From Kosakonia radicincitans DSM 16656 (GTDB lineage: Bacteria; Pseudomonadota; Gammaproteobacteria; Enterobacterales; Enterobacteriaceae): 64,000 bases of DNA. The notes below the pieces were generated by a model. That model did no database searches, had not been told where the DNA came from, and worked only from the letters and a program-made list of their open reading frames with translations. This document shows positions 40,606-49,351 of this stretch, one piece after another. Both the position numbers and the translations under genes were made by a program. The stretch spans positions 1,798,001-1,862,000 of the forward strand of contig NZ_CP018016.1 of assembly GCF_000280495.2 (NCBI RefSeq). Direction: 5' to 3'. Position 1 is the first letter of the stretch, and every line of letters begins with the position of its first letter.

Positions 40606-41589
40606 TCACAATGACTGCAAAATACGTTTACGCTCGGCGTCGTCTTGCTGGGGCGTGTAATCCGCAACCGCGCAGGAGGCGCAAATACCTTGCTTCAGCC
40701 CAAAATCAAACAGCCCGCGGCGGAAACCGCTGAGGGTTTTTGACGCGTAAATATCAAAGATGGATGATGTCGCCACGTTGCCCGCCGGTGCGAGGTTGGT
40801 CTTGTCATCTAAAAAGCTCTCACAGCACGGCTGCACTGTACCATCGTAAAAGATGGTGAATTCGCGAAACGGTTTGACGCAGGGGCTGGTGCGAATGGTT
40901 GCCGACGCGGCATGCTCGGTCAGCACGCCCGCGCGGTTGGTGCCATATTTGCGCCAGTCCGGCCACTGGATCTTGATTTGCACGCCGCGATGACGGAATA
41001 AAATCGACGTCGAATTAACTACGTCGTCGATGCTGAAATCCGGGTACTTATCGCCGCACTCCAGCTTATCCAGCAGTTTGGTTACCCGGCGGCGGATCGC
41101 TGCAGGGGTTTGTGTCACATTGGAAGAGGGATGCAGCGTGACGCAGATATTGTTTAACCCGCTGTCAGAGAGCGTACTCAGACGCTCGATATCGAGGAAA
41201 TCACCGTTGCTGTTAAAGGCGATGTGGCTATAGGGCAGCGCCTCTTTGATGAGGGTGATTTTGCGCTCCAGATCTAAATCCAGCAGCGGTTCGTTATAAA
41301 GGTTCAGAGAGATGCGGTTTTCGTAGCGGATCGATGCCAGTTCGGCGCAGATCTTCTCCAGTGTAGTCGTATCCATATAACGCTGAAGCGCCTGGCGGTT
41401 AGAGAAGCTCACCGGGCAGTAATCGCACTTACGGTTGCAGTTATACGACAGCTCCAGATTGATGATTTCCACGTGGCGCTTAAACATGATCTGTTTCTGC
41501 TCCGCGGTCAGCGTCGCGCTGCGTCGGCTGTCCAGCAGGTTCTTGATGCTCTCATCTGATGCAAAGCTGATCTGCTCAAAATAATTCAT
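40606..41589 (-). CDS. Radical SAM / SPASM-domain protein
   Basis: 327 aa. The 4Fe-4S site is CNRKCDYC (CxxxCxxC, about 53-60) with NLYNEP later. A SPASM-type C-terminal domain carries SPCVKPF, DGTVQPCCESF and CASCAVADY, so auxiliary clusters are expected. ATG 41589 is preferred because AGGAG lies seven bases upstream; ATG 41595 is only one base from it. SPASM enzymes usually modify peptides or sugars by radical chemistry. Upstream of the FkbM gene. It has no counterpart in the E. coli core order here. A tiny ORF overlaps its start (see 41586-41660). Confidence 0.87.
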   Translation of the reverse strand: MNYFEQISFASDESIKNLLDSRRSATLTAEQKQIMFKRHVEIINLELSYNCNRKCDYCPVSFSNRQALQRYMDTTTLEKICAELASIRYENRISLNLYNEPLLDLDLERKITLIKEALPYSHIAFNSNGDFLDIERLSTLSDSGLNNICVTLHPSSNVTQTPAAIRRRVTKLLDKLECGDKYPDFSIDDVVNSTSILFRHRGVQIKIQWPDWRKYGTNRAGVLTEHAASATIRTSPCVKPFREFTIFYDGTVQPCCESFLDDKTNLAPAGNVATSSIFDIYASKTLSGFRRGLFDFGLKQGICASCAVADYTPQQDDAERKRILQSL

Positions 41590-41660
41590 GTACATTCTCC
41601 TGCCGCAACCGCATGTGGGTAGAACCCGTGCTTTGAGTTTTGTAATGCATTGATATTCAT
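41586..41660 (-). CDS. Tiny ORF overlapping the radical-SAM start, possible precursor peptide
   Basis: 24 codons starting MNINALQNSKHGFYPHAV and ending ...GECT. Its TGA overlaps the ATG of the radical-SAM gene in ATGA. The peptide has one Cys and one each of Phe and Tyr. No ribosome-binding site is visible before its ATG, and another open frame of 24 codons (ATG 41650) runs through the same bases, so chance is quite possible. Listed because precursor peptides of radical-SAM systems are often missed. Confidence 0.25.
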   Translation of the reverse strand: MNINALQNSKHGFYPHAVAAGECT

Positions 41661-42158
41661 GGATCTATTGCCGCATCATGCCGATGAGCTACCAGACGCC
41701 GTGTAATGATATCGGCCAGCTGACTGAAAACCTGAGCCCGCAGCCTGATAATTAATTTCCTTTAAGGGACGCGTGGGCGTGATTCGCTTGTATTAGGCTG
41801 CAGACAGTTTAGCGTTGGGGCTGCAGAGGCTAAGGATGTAACAAACGTGTGTTCATAAGCCTTTTCTGCGCTTAGTGACAAGGGGCGACGCCCGTTAAAT
41901 CAGGGAAGTCAGGAATAGAACCGGCGGGCTTCAGGTTGAGCGGTTTTGGCGTGAGGCCTCTTTTTTGAATACCAGCAAGGCGTTACTTAAGAGATCTCTT
42001 CTCCTCGCTCACGACAATAGTTTTGCGTCAGCGTTATTCGTAATTATCTTCTTAGCCTTAACCTAAATATTCACGCTCTTGTGCCGATAATTGTCGCAGG
42101 CCGCACCGCTTTTTGTGGGGCCGATGGTTGTGTCGTTATCTTATACAAGGGTAAAAAT
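41661..42158. other. Gene-poor region upstream of the chemoreceptor gene
   Basis: About 500 bases between the radical-SAM operon and the chemoreceptor. The only clear signal is the sigma-28 promoter at 42064-42090. A minus-strand frame ending at 41657 (...HDAAIDP) reads like coding sequence but has no acceptable start after its upstream TAA. No tRNA, repeat or transposase is visible. Confidence 0.6.
42064..42090 (+). promoter_or_regulatory. Sigma-28 (FliA) promoter for the chemoreceptor gene
   Basis: TAAATATT (42064-42071), 11 bases, then GCCGATAA (42083-42090). The -10 box is a perfect match to the FliA consensus GCCGATAA, the spacer is the canonical 11, and the -35 box matches TAAAGTTT at 6 of 8 positions. 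It lies 68 bases before the start codon. Confidence 0.88.
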
Positions 42159-43697
42159 ATGTCATTACGACGGTTTTCTTTTCTTATTTTCAGTCTCTTA
42201 CTCTGTATCTTCCTCATCAGTTCTACCTCTAACCTTTGGTCACTTACGCGCAGCAACCAGTCACTGGATAGCGTGAACAAAGAAATTCGCGTGGTGTTAT
42301 CCGTGATCGATCCGATCAACCACAGCCGTACATTGCGGGTCAGGCTGATGGAAGCGATGATTAACTCCAGCCTTGGCGATAGCGAGAAAGCCCGGGCATC
42401 ACTTGAGAAAGCGCAAGAAGTGATGCAGAAAGCTTCTGCTGCTTTTGACGCCTATCAGGCGGCTTCACATATTGCCGGTGAAGAACAGTTTTCCGTTCCC
42501 TATAACAATGCCTGGCATGTTTATGTCAATGATGGTCTGAAACCGTTGATGGATGCCGCGAACCGTAATGACAGCGCGCGCTTTAATCAACTGGTCAGCG
42601 ATACAATTCCGGTACTCGATCGTCAGTTCGAAATCACGCTGGATAATTTGCTGGCGTTTCGCGAGAAAAACGCGCAGCGCCTTAACAATGATGCGCAGAG
42701 CCGCTTTACCAACAGTGTGGTCACTATCGTTATCTTCGCTCTGCTGTTTACGCTGATTATCATCGCCATGTTTATCCTGATACGGCGGCGCGTTCTTTCT
42801 CCTCTTGACGCTGCGCGGCTTCACTGTCAGCAGATGGCTGCCGGAGAACTGCATAGCCCGGTGATCTCGCGCTCGAAAGATGAAATCGGGACGTTGCTCA
42901 GCTCGCTGGAGCAGATGCGTCTTTCGCTGGTGGACATCATTGCGCAGGTTCGTCATTCAAGCGAAAGCGTGGCTCATGCCGCCGAAGAAATTGCCGCAGG
43001 AAATACGGATCTCTCGGCGCGAACAGAGTCGCAGGCCGCTTCCCTTGGCGAAACGGCTGCCAGTATGGAACAACTGACTTCCACGGTGAAACACACCTCA
43101 GAAAACACGCACCAGGCTAACCAACTTGCCAGCAACATGCGCAACTCTGCGCAAGAGGGCAACACCATCGTTGAAGAAGCGGTGCTTTCAATGAAGGAAA
43201 TCGAAAGCAGCTCAGGCAAAATCGATACAATTATCGGCCTGATTGAAGACATTGCTTTCCAGACTAATATCCTGGCGCTTAACGCGGCCGTTGAGGCAGC
43301 CCGCGCCGGAGAGCAGGGACGCGGTTTTGCCGTTGTCGCCAGCGAAGTCCGTAATCTGGCACAACGCTCGTCGGTTGCTGCGAAAGAGATTAAGGAGTTG
43401 ATTGAGCAGTCCGGCACTCAGGTTCAGCTTGGCAGCGAAAGGGTGGAGCGAGCGGGCGAAAGCATGAAGCGCATTATCGCTTCCGTTAAACAGGTGTCCG
43501 AACTGATGTCGGAGATTGATCTCTCCACCAATGAGCAAAGCCGCGGTATTGAGCAGATCAATATTGCTGTCGCGCAAATGGATTCCGTTACCCAGCAGAA
43601 CGCCGCACTTGTTGAGGAAGCCTCTGCCGCGGCACATTCGCTGAAAGAGCAGTCGCAATTACTTAAACAGGCTGTGGCTGTCTTCAAACTTAACTGA
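42159..43697 (+). CDS. Methyl-accepting chemotaxis protein
   Basis: 512 aa from ATG 42159 after AAGGG. TM1 is about residues 8-30, a four-helix-bundle periplasmic ligand domain spans about 30-188, TM2 about 188-212, HAMP about 213-265, then the coiled-coil signalling domain with the conserved tip [20 protein letters not shown] (around 370-390). It is a Tar/Tsr-type receptor that controls CheA. It ends AVFKLN and lacks the CheR-docking NWETF pentapeptide, so adaptation would need help from other receptors. The sigma-28 promoter ties it to flagellar genes, which are not in this window. Ligand unknown. Confidence 0.92.
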   Translation: MSLRRFSFLIFSLLLCIFLISSTSNLWSLTRSNQSLDSVNKEIRVVLSVIDPINHSRTLRVRLMEAMINSSLGDSEKARASLEKAQEVMQKASAAFDAYQAASHIAGEEQFSVPYNNAWHVYVNDGLKPLMDAANRNDSARFNQLVSDTIPVLDRQFEITLDNLLAFREKNAQRLNNDAQSRFTNSVVTIVIFALLFTLIIIAMFILIRRRVLSPLDAARLHCQQMAAGELHSPVISRSKDEIGTLLSSLEQMRLSLVDIIAQVRHSSESVAHAAEEIAAGNTDLSARTESQAASLGETAASMEQLTSTVKHTSENTHQANQLASNMRNSAQEGNTIVEEAVLSMKEIESSSGKIDTIIGLIEDIAFQTNILALNAAVEAARAGEQGRGFAVVASEVRNLAQRSSVAAKEIKELIEQSGTQVQLGSERVERAGESMKRIIASVKQVSELMSEIDLSTNEQSRGIEQINIAVAQMDSVTQQNAALVEEASAAAHSLKEQSQLLKQAVAVFKLN

Positions 43698-43711
43698 TGA
43701 CAAACGGTGAC

Positions 43712-43738
43712 AGGCAGGCTTCGGCCTGCCTCTCTTTT
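43712..43738 (+). terminator. Intrinsic terminator after the chemoreceptor gene
   Basis: AGGCAGGC (43712-43719) and GCCTGCCT (43724-43731), tetraloop TTCG, followed by CTCTTTTT. Confidence 0.9.
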
Positions 43739-43912
43739 TGTGGCAGGGTGATTTCTTCAGCAACCGGCCGGATAACGATCAAACAATCCGGATTTGTACT
43801 TGCAGGCTTGTTATATGCTTTAAACTTTCTCGGTCCACATGGCCGTATTCGCTGCCCGAAACCGGCATTGATTAACGTGACGCCCGGGATTGGCCCTGGG
43901 GAATTCGTCCGG

Positions 43913-44052
43913 GGGTTGTGTCTTTGATCTCCGCTGGCATTATCGCTGAGTGGCGATTAACGGCTGCTAATCGCAATCAGTTGAATCAGATTCAACTGAT
44001 TCGGGGTGCCCTTCCTTGTGAAGGCTGAGAAATACCTGTATTACCCGATCTG
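43913..44052 (+). repeat. Degenerate copy of the thiM leader and TPP riboswitch (copy A)
   Basis: These 140 bases align with 45256-45397: both begin GGGTTGTGTCTTTG, share CGCTGGCAT, TAATCGCAA and AGTTGAAT, and contain CGGGGTGCCCTTC, GTGAAGGCTGAGAAATAC and GATCTG. After GATCTG copy A diverges and lacks the GGATAATGCCAGCG-AGGGAA part that completes the TPP pocket and stem P1. No thiamine gene follows, so it is most likely a non-functional relic. The outer sequence is about 75% identical by eye. Confidence 0.8.
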
Positions 44053-44113
44053 TAAGATACCCACGTCAGTAACGACGGGATTTTCCGCCGTTGTGTACCC
44101 GAATAATGTTCAA

Positions 44114-44152
44114 AAATGAAAAAAGCCCCGCCTTTTTAGGTTCGGGGCCAGT
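44114..44152 (-). terminator. Intrinsic terminator (minus strand)
   Basis: Read on the minus strand, GGCCCCG and CGGGGC form a stem around AACCTAAAAAGG, followed by TTTTTTC. It lies downstream of the effector-immunity pair. Confidence 0.75.
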
Positions 44153-44160
44153 CTGGCGCG

Positions 44161-44295
44161 CTTAAATTTACCGTAGGCTGTACGTTAAAAAGTAGCGGCC
44201 TGCGTGTGAACGAGGAAATTATCAGACGATATGTGAGGCATCAGGAGAAAACGGAACAAATACATGAACAGCAAATGGAATTGCTAGAGCAATAA
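44161..44295 (+). pseudogene. Small ORF remnant, 44 codons
   Basis: An open frame that runs into its TAA at 44293-44295 and ends IRRYVRHQEKTEQIHEQQM-ELLEQ; its hydrophilic helical character looks coding. The only internal start is GTG 44206, without a ribosome-binding site. I do not recognise the family. It may be the tail of a gene left by the insertion event. Confidence 0.3.
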
Positions 44296-44338
44296 GCGGA
44301 AAGTGACAATAGCCCCCTTACAGGGGGCATTCTCAAAA

Positions 44339-44365
44339 GCCACCTTCTAAGAAGGTGGTCTTTTA
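44339..44365. terminator. Bidirectional terminator after the immunity gene
   Basis: CCACCTTC and GAAGGTGG form a stem around TAA, flanked by AAAAGCC and by TCTTTTA, so a T run follows on either strand. It is 12 bases past the immunity gene stop. Confidence 0.8.
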
Positions 44366-44376
44366 CTTATGTTTGG

Positions 44377-44637
44377 CTACTGATATTTTCGCCGTACTTT
44401 CTGAATAATGAACATCAACAGTGCAGTAACAACGAGCATGAGTAGGAACAGCACCCATAGAAACGATGGATCAGCTTCGCCATCAGCAAATCCCAACCCG
44501 GTGCGGTTCAGAAAATTATTACTGATTTGAGACAAATACTCGACCAACCCGCCCAGAGGGAACAGCACGATAAAGAATGAAGCCACAAGGCAGAGAAGAC
44601 CGATCAGTGTGTTAATTATTAAATTTGCATGACGCAT
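44377..44637 (-). CDS. Probable immunity protein, two-helix membrane protein
   Basis: 86 aa with two transmembrane helices (about 8-32 and 60-78), a 28-residue loop that would face the periplasm (SNNFLNRTGLGFADGEADPS) and a basic C-terminus (KVRRKYQ). It lies 39 bases downstream of the DUF2778 effector gene on the same strand. Its place and topology suit protection against a periplasmic effector. The family is unknown to me; the immunity role is inferred from context only. Confidence 0.6.
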   Translation of the reverse strand: MRHANLIINTLIGLLCLVASFFIVLFPLGGLVEYLSQISNNFLNRTGLGFADGEADPSFLWVLFLLMLVVTALLMFIIQKVRRKYQ

Positions 44638-44676
44638 AATCAGTCCGCCCTGTTACGTCTATACGTCCATATGCCA

Positions 44677-45126
44677 TTAATCCTTTTCCCCCGGCACTCG
44701 AACTTTTTTACGTGCAAGTAACGAGGTTCTGACTAACTGGAAATCAGGAATGTTATAGAAAGTTATACATCCCCACGACTCCCCCTCGCCATTTGGGCGC
44801 AACGGGTGAAGCCGGAAAGATCCTCTGTCAACGCCATTAACGAAAACGTGATCACTCATTATGGAGGCATTGAACAATCCAAACCACTCCTCGTGATTTG
44901 TTCCATTCCTGAAATCCTTAACAAATCGCTCTACCTGGTTGGCAATACTCCCGGACGGGGCATCAACGATCCAGTAAGTGCCTACAGGCAAAGCCGCATT
45001 TCGTATAAATGCACACTCTGCGATGTTGGTTACTGGTGCTATCCCCGAAAACACTGGAAACGTTCCGACACCGTAAACATGAAGTTTAAGCCGTCTCCCG
45101 ATACGTCGTTGTAGTCCATCCTGCAA
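44677..45126 (-). CDS. DUF2778 (Tlde1-like) type VI secretion effector
   Basis: 149 aa. YGVGTFPVFSG, then GTYWIVDAPSG, WFGLFN, VNGVDRGSFRLHP and SWGCITFYNIPDF follow the DUF2778 pattern, whose Salmonella member Tlde1 has L,D-carboxypeptidase and L,D-transpeptidase exchange activity in the target periplasm. The catalytic pair is H in FRLHP and C in SWGC. The only start in this frame after the upstream TAA is TTG 45126 (or a CTG); two ATG with AGGGAG upstream are out of frame, so the 5' end may be frameshifted. No signal peptide, as usual for T6SS cargo. Confidence 0.8.
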   Translation of the reverse strand: MQDGLQRRIGRRLKLHVYGVGTFPVFSGIAPVTNIAECAFIRNAALPVGTYWIVDAPSGSIANQVERFVKDFRNGTNHEEWFGLFNASIMSDHVFVNGVDRGSFRLHPLRPNGEGESWGCITFYNIPDFQLVRTSLLARKKVRVPGEKD

Positions 45127-45211
45127 ATCTGCATAACATAAAACTCCCTGTAGATTTGCGGGTTATGTTACCGCCGATTTAACCAACCAGCCAGCCTTAC
45201 CCTCTGAATTT

Positions 45212-45244
45212 GGGACACATTTGGGGACACAAGTTGGGACACAG
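45212..45244 (+). repeat. Triple 12-base repeat at the edge of the inserted segment
   Basis: Three successive units, TTTGGGACACA, TTTGGGGACACA and AGTTGGGACACA, share GGGACACA. The period is 12 bases. They lie just before the intact thiM leader, at the right edge of the inserted segment. Confidence 0.6.
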
Positions 45245-45255
45245 CGCATTTTTAA

Positions 45256-45420
45256 GGGTTGTGTCTTTGTCTTCCCGCTGGCATGATCCTGAACAGGGAT
45301 TAATGAGAGCATTAATCGCAAGTAGTTGAATTTGTTTTAAATGACTCGGGGTGCCCTTCTTTGTGAAGGCTGAGAAATACCCGTAATACCTGATCTGGAT
45401 AATGCCAGCGTAGGGAAGTC
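45256..45420 (+). promoter_or_regulatory. Intact thiM leader with TPP riboswitch (copy B)
   Basis: From about 45347, CTCGGGGTGCCCTTC, GTGAAGGCTGAGAAATACC, CCTGATCTGGATAATGCC and GCGTAGGGAAGTC reproduce the E. coli thiM THI-box with all pocket elements, including CTGAGA and the closing GGGAA. When TPP is bound the ribosome-binding site is masked and thiM translation falls. Start of thiM lies 50 bases downstream. The upstream 90 bases carry the promoter region shared with copy A. Confidence 0.92.
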
Positions 45421-45470
45421 AGATGCCTGTCGGGCTATCACTTCTTCCACGGCCTGGCAGGAGCGAAACC

Positions 45471-46259
45471 ATGCAACCTGACCTGCTCGATCGTGCGCAA
45501 ACCGCACATGCCTTACAGCAATTCCGCCGCCATTCCCCGCTTGTTCACTGTATGACCAACGATGTTGTACAAACCTTTACCGCCAATGTGCTACTGGCGC
45601 TTGGTGCGTCACCGGCCATGGTGATTGATCGTGACGAGGCGCAGCAATTCAGTGCGATTGCCGATGCGCTGTTGATTAACGTTGGTACCTTAACCCGCGA
45701 GCGGGCCGATGCGATGCTGGCGGCTGCCGAAAGCGCAAATGCGGCAGGTAAACCCTGGACGCTCGATCCTGTGGCCGTCGGCGCGCTCACTTTCCGTACG
45801 CAATTTTGCCAGCAACTGCTTGCCCTGCATCCGGCGGCGATCCGCGGCAATGCCTCCGAAATTCTGGCACTCGCGGGAGTGAGCGCAGGCGGGCGCGGCG
45901 TGGATACCACCGATACCACCAGCAATGCGTTGCCCGCAGCGCAGGCGCTGGCGCGGCAAACCGGCGCTGTGGTGGCCGTTACCGGCGAAGTGGACTATGT
46001 CACTGATGGCCGTCGTACACTGATGGTCACCGGGGGCGATGTGCTGATGACGCGGGTTGTCGGCACAGGTTGCGCGTTATCCGCCGTGGTGGCCGCCAGT
46101 TGTGCGCTGCAAGGCGATCGCCTGGTGAATGTGGCCACCGCCTGCGCCTGGTTCGGGCTGGCGGGTAGCCTGGCGGTCGCGAACAGCAACGGGCCGGGCA
46201 GCTTTACGCCCGCGTTTCTCGACGCGCTCTACGCGCTCGGCGGGGAGGGTTCGTTATGA
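45471..46259 (+). CDS. thiM: Hydroxyethylthiazole kinase
   Basis: 262 aa, the length of E. coli ThiM. It phosphorylates the thiazole moiety for thiamine salvage. Recognisable points are the start ...[41 protein letters not shown] and the nucleotide-binding [14 protein letters not shown] near residue 190. ATG 45471 follows AGGAG; an upstream in-frame ATG at 45423 lies within the leader. It overlaps thiD by 4 bases. Confidence 0.95.
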   Translation: MQPDLLDRAQTAHALQQFRRHSPLVHCMTNDVVQTFTANVLLALGASPAMVIDRDEAQQFSAIADALLINVGTLTRERADAMLAAAESANAAGKPWTLDPVAVGALTFRTQFCQQLLALHPAAIRGNASEILALAGVSAGGRGVDTTDTTSNALPAAQALARQTGAVVAVTGEVDYVTDGRRTLMVTGGDVLMTRVVGTGCALSAVVAASCALQGDRLVNVATACAWFGLAGSLAVANSNGPGSFTPAFLDALYALGGEGSL

Positions 46260-47056
46260 GGCGAATCAATGCATTGACCATCGCCGGTACCGATCCCAGC
46301 GGTGGCGCGGGAATTCAGGCAGATTTAAAAACCTTCTCGGCGCTTGGCGCTTACGGCTGCTCGGTGATCACCGCGCTGGTGGCGCAAAACACCCGCGGCG
46401 TGCAGTCGGTGTACCGTATCGAACCGGATTTTGTCGCCGCGCAACTCGACTCGGTACTCAGCGATGTGCGTATCGACACCACCAAAATCGGCATGCTGGC
46501 GGAAACCGATATTGTTGAAGCGGTGGCGGAGCGCCTGCGCCGCTATCAGGTGCGCAATGTGGTGCTGGATACGGTAATGCTCGCCAAGAGCGGCGATCCG
46601 CTGCTGTCACCCTCCGCCGTGTCGGCGCTGCGTCAGCATTTACTGCCGCAGGTTTCACTTATTACGCCCAATCTGCCTGAGGCCGCGGCGCTGCTTGACG
46701 CGCCACATGCCCGCACCGAGCAGGAGATGCATGCGCAGGGAGAAGCGCTGCTGGCACTCGGCTGCGAGGCGGTGCTGATGAAAGGCGGTCATCTGGATGA
46801 CGCCGAAAGCCCGGACTGGCTCTTCACTCGTGATGGCGCGCTACGCTTTACCGCACCGCGAGTGGCGACGAAAAATACCCACGGCACAGGCTGCACGCTC
46901 TCCGCCGCGCTGGCTGCGCTGCGCCCGCGCCACAACGACTGGGTGTCGACGGTCGCGGAAGCCAAACAGTGGCTGACGGCCGCGCTGATGCAGGCGGATT
47001 CGCTGGAAGTCGGTAGCGGAAACGGGCCGGTTCACCATTTCTATCAGTGGTGGTAA
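46256..47056 (+). CDS. thiD: Hydroxymethylpyrimidine (phosphate) kinase
   Basis: 266 aa, as in E. coli. Ribokinase-like fold with the N-terminal [22 protein letters not shown] and the C-terminal anion-hole motif [14 protein letters not shown]. It makes HMP-P and HMP-PP for thiamine synthesis. ATGA overlap with thiM supports translational coupling under the TPP riboswitch. Confidence 0.95.
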   Translation: MRRINALTIAGTDPSGGAGIQADLKTFSALGAYGCSVITALVAQNTRGVQSVYRIEPDFVAAQLDSVLSDVRIDTTKIGMLAETDIVEAVAERLRRYQVRNVVLDTVMLAKSGDPLLSPSAVSALRQHLLPQVSLITPNLPEAAALLDAPHARTEQEMHAQGEALLALGCEAVLMKGGHLDDAESPDWLFTRDGALRFTAPRVATKNTHGTGCTLSAALAALRPRHNDWVSTVAEAKQWLTAALMQADSLEVGSGNGPVHHFYQWW

Positions 47057-47206
47057 ACCAGGATCCGAAACGTGCCAGCAGATAATGCTGAAAAAAAAGG
47101 CAGCGGTGGAAAATCTCGCCCATGAGTACCAGGCTTATTTCTGCCTGCCGTAAGGCAGGTCGGGATAATCCAATTCGCTTTGCGCGAAGCTTACGGGAGC
47201 ATAGCT

Positions 47207-48259
47207 ATGACTGATATTGTGCAGTTACTCGGCAAAGACGCCGACAGCCTTCTGCAACACCGCTGTATGACCATCCCCGCTGACCAACTCTATTTGCCGG
47301 GCGGCGATTATGTGGATCGCGTGATGGTCGATAACAACCGTCCGCCTGCGGTACTGCGTAACATGCAGACGCTGTATAACCACGGGCGGCTGGCGGGAAC
47401 CGGGTATCTGTCCATTCTGCCGGTTGACCAGGGGATTGAGCACTCGGCGGGCGCATCCTTTGCAGCGAATCCGCTCTATTTTGATCCGAAGAATATCGTG
47501 GAGCTGGCGATTGAAGCCGGGTGTAACTGTGTTGCCTCTACCTACGGTGTGCTGGCCTCTGTTTCCCGCCGCTACGCGCACCGCATTCCCTTCCTCGTCA
47601 AACTCAACCACAATGAAACCCTCAGCTACCCGACGGAATATGACCAGACGCTGTATGCCAGCGTTGAGCAGGCATTCAATATGGGCGCAGTGGCCGTTGG
47701 CGCGACCATCTATTTTGGATCGCTGGAATCCCGTCGCCAGATTGAAGAGATCTCTGCCGCCTTTGAACGCGCGCATGAGCTGGGGCTGGTGACCGTGCTG
47801 TGGGCCTACCTGCGCAACTCTGCTTTCAAGAAAGATGGCGTGGATTACCATGTTTCGGCGGATTTGACCGGCCAGGCGAATCACATTGCCGCCACTATCG
47901 GCGCGGACATCGTGAAGCAGAAAATGGCGGAAAATAACGGCGGCTATAAGGCGGTTAACTTCGGTTATACCGATGAACGCGTCTACAGCAAACTGACCAG
48001 CGATAACCCGATCGATCTGGTGCGTTACCAACTGGCGAACTGCTACATGGGGCGCGCGGGGCTTATTAACTCCGGTGGCGCTGCTGGTGGGGACACCGAT
48101 CTGGCCGATGCTGTCCGTACGGCGGTTATCAATAAACGCGCGGGTGGCATGGGGTTGATCCTTGGCCGTAAAGCGTTCAAGAAAACCATGGCTGACGGCG
48201 TGAAACTGATTAACGCCGTGCAGGATGTCTATCTTGATCAGAAAGTGACCATCGCATAA
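47207..48259 (+). CDS. fbaB: Class I fructose-bisphosphate aldolase
   Basis: 350 aa, the same length as E. coli FbaB (DhnA family). The lysine-based aldolase includes [30 protein letters not shown] and VGATIYFGS. It cleaves fructose-1,6-bisphosphate in gluconeogenic conditions. ATG 47207 follows GGGAG. It has its own upstream region of 150 bases after thiD, with a small stem CCTGCC/GGCAGG but no T run. Confidence 0.95.
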   Translation: MTDIVQLLGKDADSLLQHRCMTIPADQLYLPGGDYVDRVMVDNNRPPAVLRNMQTLYNHGRLAGTGYLSILPVDQGIEHSAGASFAANPLYFDPKNIVELAIEAGCNCVASTYGVLASVSRRYAHRIPFLVKLNHNETLSYPTEYDQTLYASVEQAFNMGAVAVGATIYFGSLESRRQIEEISAAFERAHELGLVTVLWAYLRNSAFKKDGVDYHVSADLTGQANHIAATIGADIVKQKMAENNGGYKAVNFGYTDERVYSKLTSDNPIDLVRYQLANCYMGRAGLINSGGAAGGDTDLADAVRTAVINKRAGGMGLILGRKAFKKTMADGVKLINAVQDVYLDQKVTIA

Positions 48260-48269
48260 CTTTTCCGTT

Positions 48270-48299
48270 ATCTCCTCTCCATTTCGGGGAGGAGATTTT
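48270..48299 (+). terminator. Intrinsic terminator after fbaB
   Basis: ATCTCCTC pairs with GAGGAGAT across CCATTTCGG, followed by TTTTC. Confidence 0.75.
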
Positions 48300-48371
48300 C
48301 TTATGAATCAGTCAATTATTTCGATTAAACCCTCCCGCTGACGAGGGCAGGGAAAGGCATTTTTAAGTGGG

Positions 48372-49271
48372 TCAGCGCAATAACGGGCAATCCGGCGGTA
48401 ACCGGCACTGCAACGCGTTGGGCAGCACTTCAATGCGGAAATGCTCGCCGCTCAGCGGTTCACCGTCGAGGTTAAAGGTAATTTCATGCGGAGCGCTGAT
48501 CTCAAACCACGCCGATTTTCCGTCAATAATATGCGGATTATCGTCCGGCTGCGTCAGGGTGGTTAACAGCGCCGGTAACAGCTCTTCGCCGGTAAAAATA
48601 CGCAGATGCAATAGGCCATCGTTAATCAGCGCCTGCGGGCAAAGCTGTTGTCCGCCGCCCGCCTGGCGGCCGTTACCAATGCCAATCACCAGCGCATCAC
48701 CCTGCCACTGGAAATCCTCACCGCGAATTTCGCAGCGGTCGGCTTTCAGCTTATCCAGCCGCAGCAGCCCGTGGATCAGATAAGAAACCCCGCCCAGCGC
48801 GGCCTTTAGTTTTTCCGGTGTTTCCGTGGTGATGCGGGTACCAAAACCACCAGTTGCCATATTGATAAAACAGGTTTTATCGTTGACGCGGGCGATATCG
48901 ATAGCCACCGCTTTACCCACGATGGCCAGCTGTAACGCTTTCTCCAGCGTCTCGGGGATCCCCGCGCTGGTGGCAAAATCATTGGCGGTGCCGAGCGGCA
49001 AAATACCGAGCGCCGGAATATTATCACCCGTGCAGTTCACCAGCGCTGTTGCCACTTCGTTGATGGTGCCATCGCCACCGCCAGCGATCACCGTATCCAC
49101 GCCAAGCTGCTGCGCTTCCTTAACGTAGCGCCCGGCATCGCCTTTTTCCCAGGTGACGCGCACCTGAATATCCATGCCTTCGTCACGCAGCAACGCGATA
49201 GCTGTGCGCAGCGTTTCGTCGCCAGCGCTTTTACCGTTGAGGATCAATAAGCTTCCAGGAATTTTGCCCAT
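48372..49271 (-). CDS. yegS: Lipid kinase YegS
   Basis: 299 aa, the length of E. coli YegS. Diacylglycerol-kinase catalytic domain with the nucleotide motif [11 protein letters not shown] (about 63-73) and [12 protein letters not shown] (about 92-103); the C-terminal beta-domain carries the acidic DGLLHLRIF. In E. coli it phosphorylates phosphatidylglycerol in vitro. ATG 49271 ([15 protein letters not shown]) is the homologous start; the 49295 frame is longer. Confidence 0.94.
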   Translation of the reverse strand: MGKIPGSLLILNGKSAGDETLRTAIALLRDEGMDIQVRVTWEKGDAGRYVKEAQQLGVDTVIAGGGDGTINEVATALVNCTGDNIPALGILPLGTANDFATSAGIPETLEKALQLAIVGKAVAIDIARVNDKTCFINMATGGFGTRITTETPEKLKAALGGVSYLIHGLLRLDKLKADRCEIRGEDFQWQGDALVIGIGNGRQAGGGQQLCPQALINDGLLHLRIFTGEELLPALLTTLTQPDDNPHIIDGKSAWFEISAPHEITFNLDGEPLSGEHFRIEVLPNALQCRLPPDCPLLR

Positions 49272-49351
49272 ATTTCTCGTCCTTATTGCATGCAATGAGG
49301 AAAGTGTATCTCACGAGCGGGGAGGGGGTAAAAAAAGCGGAAAAAAGAGTT

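Larger units (their letters stand above)
43739..44376. other. Gene-poor segment with a degenerate thiM leader copy
   Basis: It contains, in order, about 170 bases without recognisable content, the degenerate thiM leader (43913-44052), a minus-strand terminator (44114-44152), a small ORF remnant (44161-44295) and a bidirectional terminator (44339-44365). The segment from the degenerate leader to 45255 appears to be an insertion relative to the thiM upstream region. Confidence 0.6.

Noticed and set aside
41604..41703. tRNA-like elements (TAGCTCA on the minus strand and GGGTTCTACCC) upstream of the radical-SAM gene
   Set aside because: No acceptor stem can be formed between the ends and no anticodon arm is visible; the D- and T-like strings are probably chance.
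41657..41746. Minus-strand frame ending HDAAIDP upstream of the tiny ORF
   Set aside because: It follows an in-frame TAA and has no ATG, GTG or TTG start, so it cannot be called as a gene despite plausible residues.
43739..43927. 76-codon frame after the chemoreceptor gene
   Set aside because: It starts inside the terminator region, has no ribosome-binding site and no recognisable sequence pattern.
45212..45244. Short CRISPR-like array
   Set aside because: Units are contiguous 12-mers without spacers; no cas gene is present in the window.
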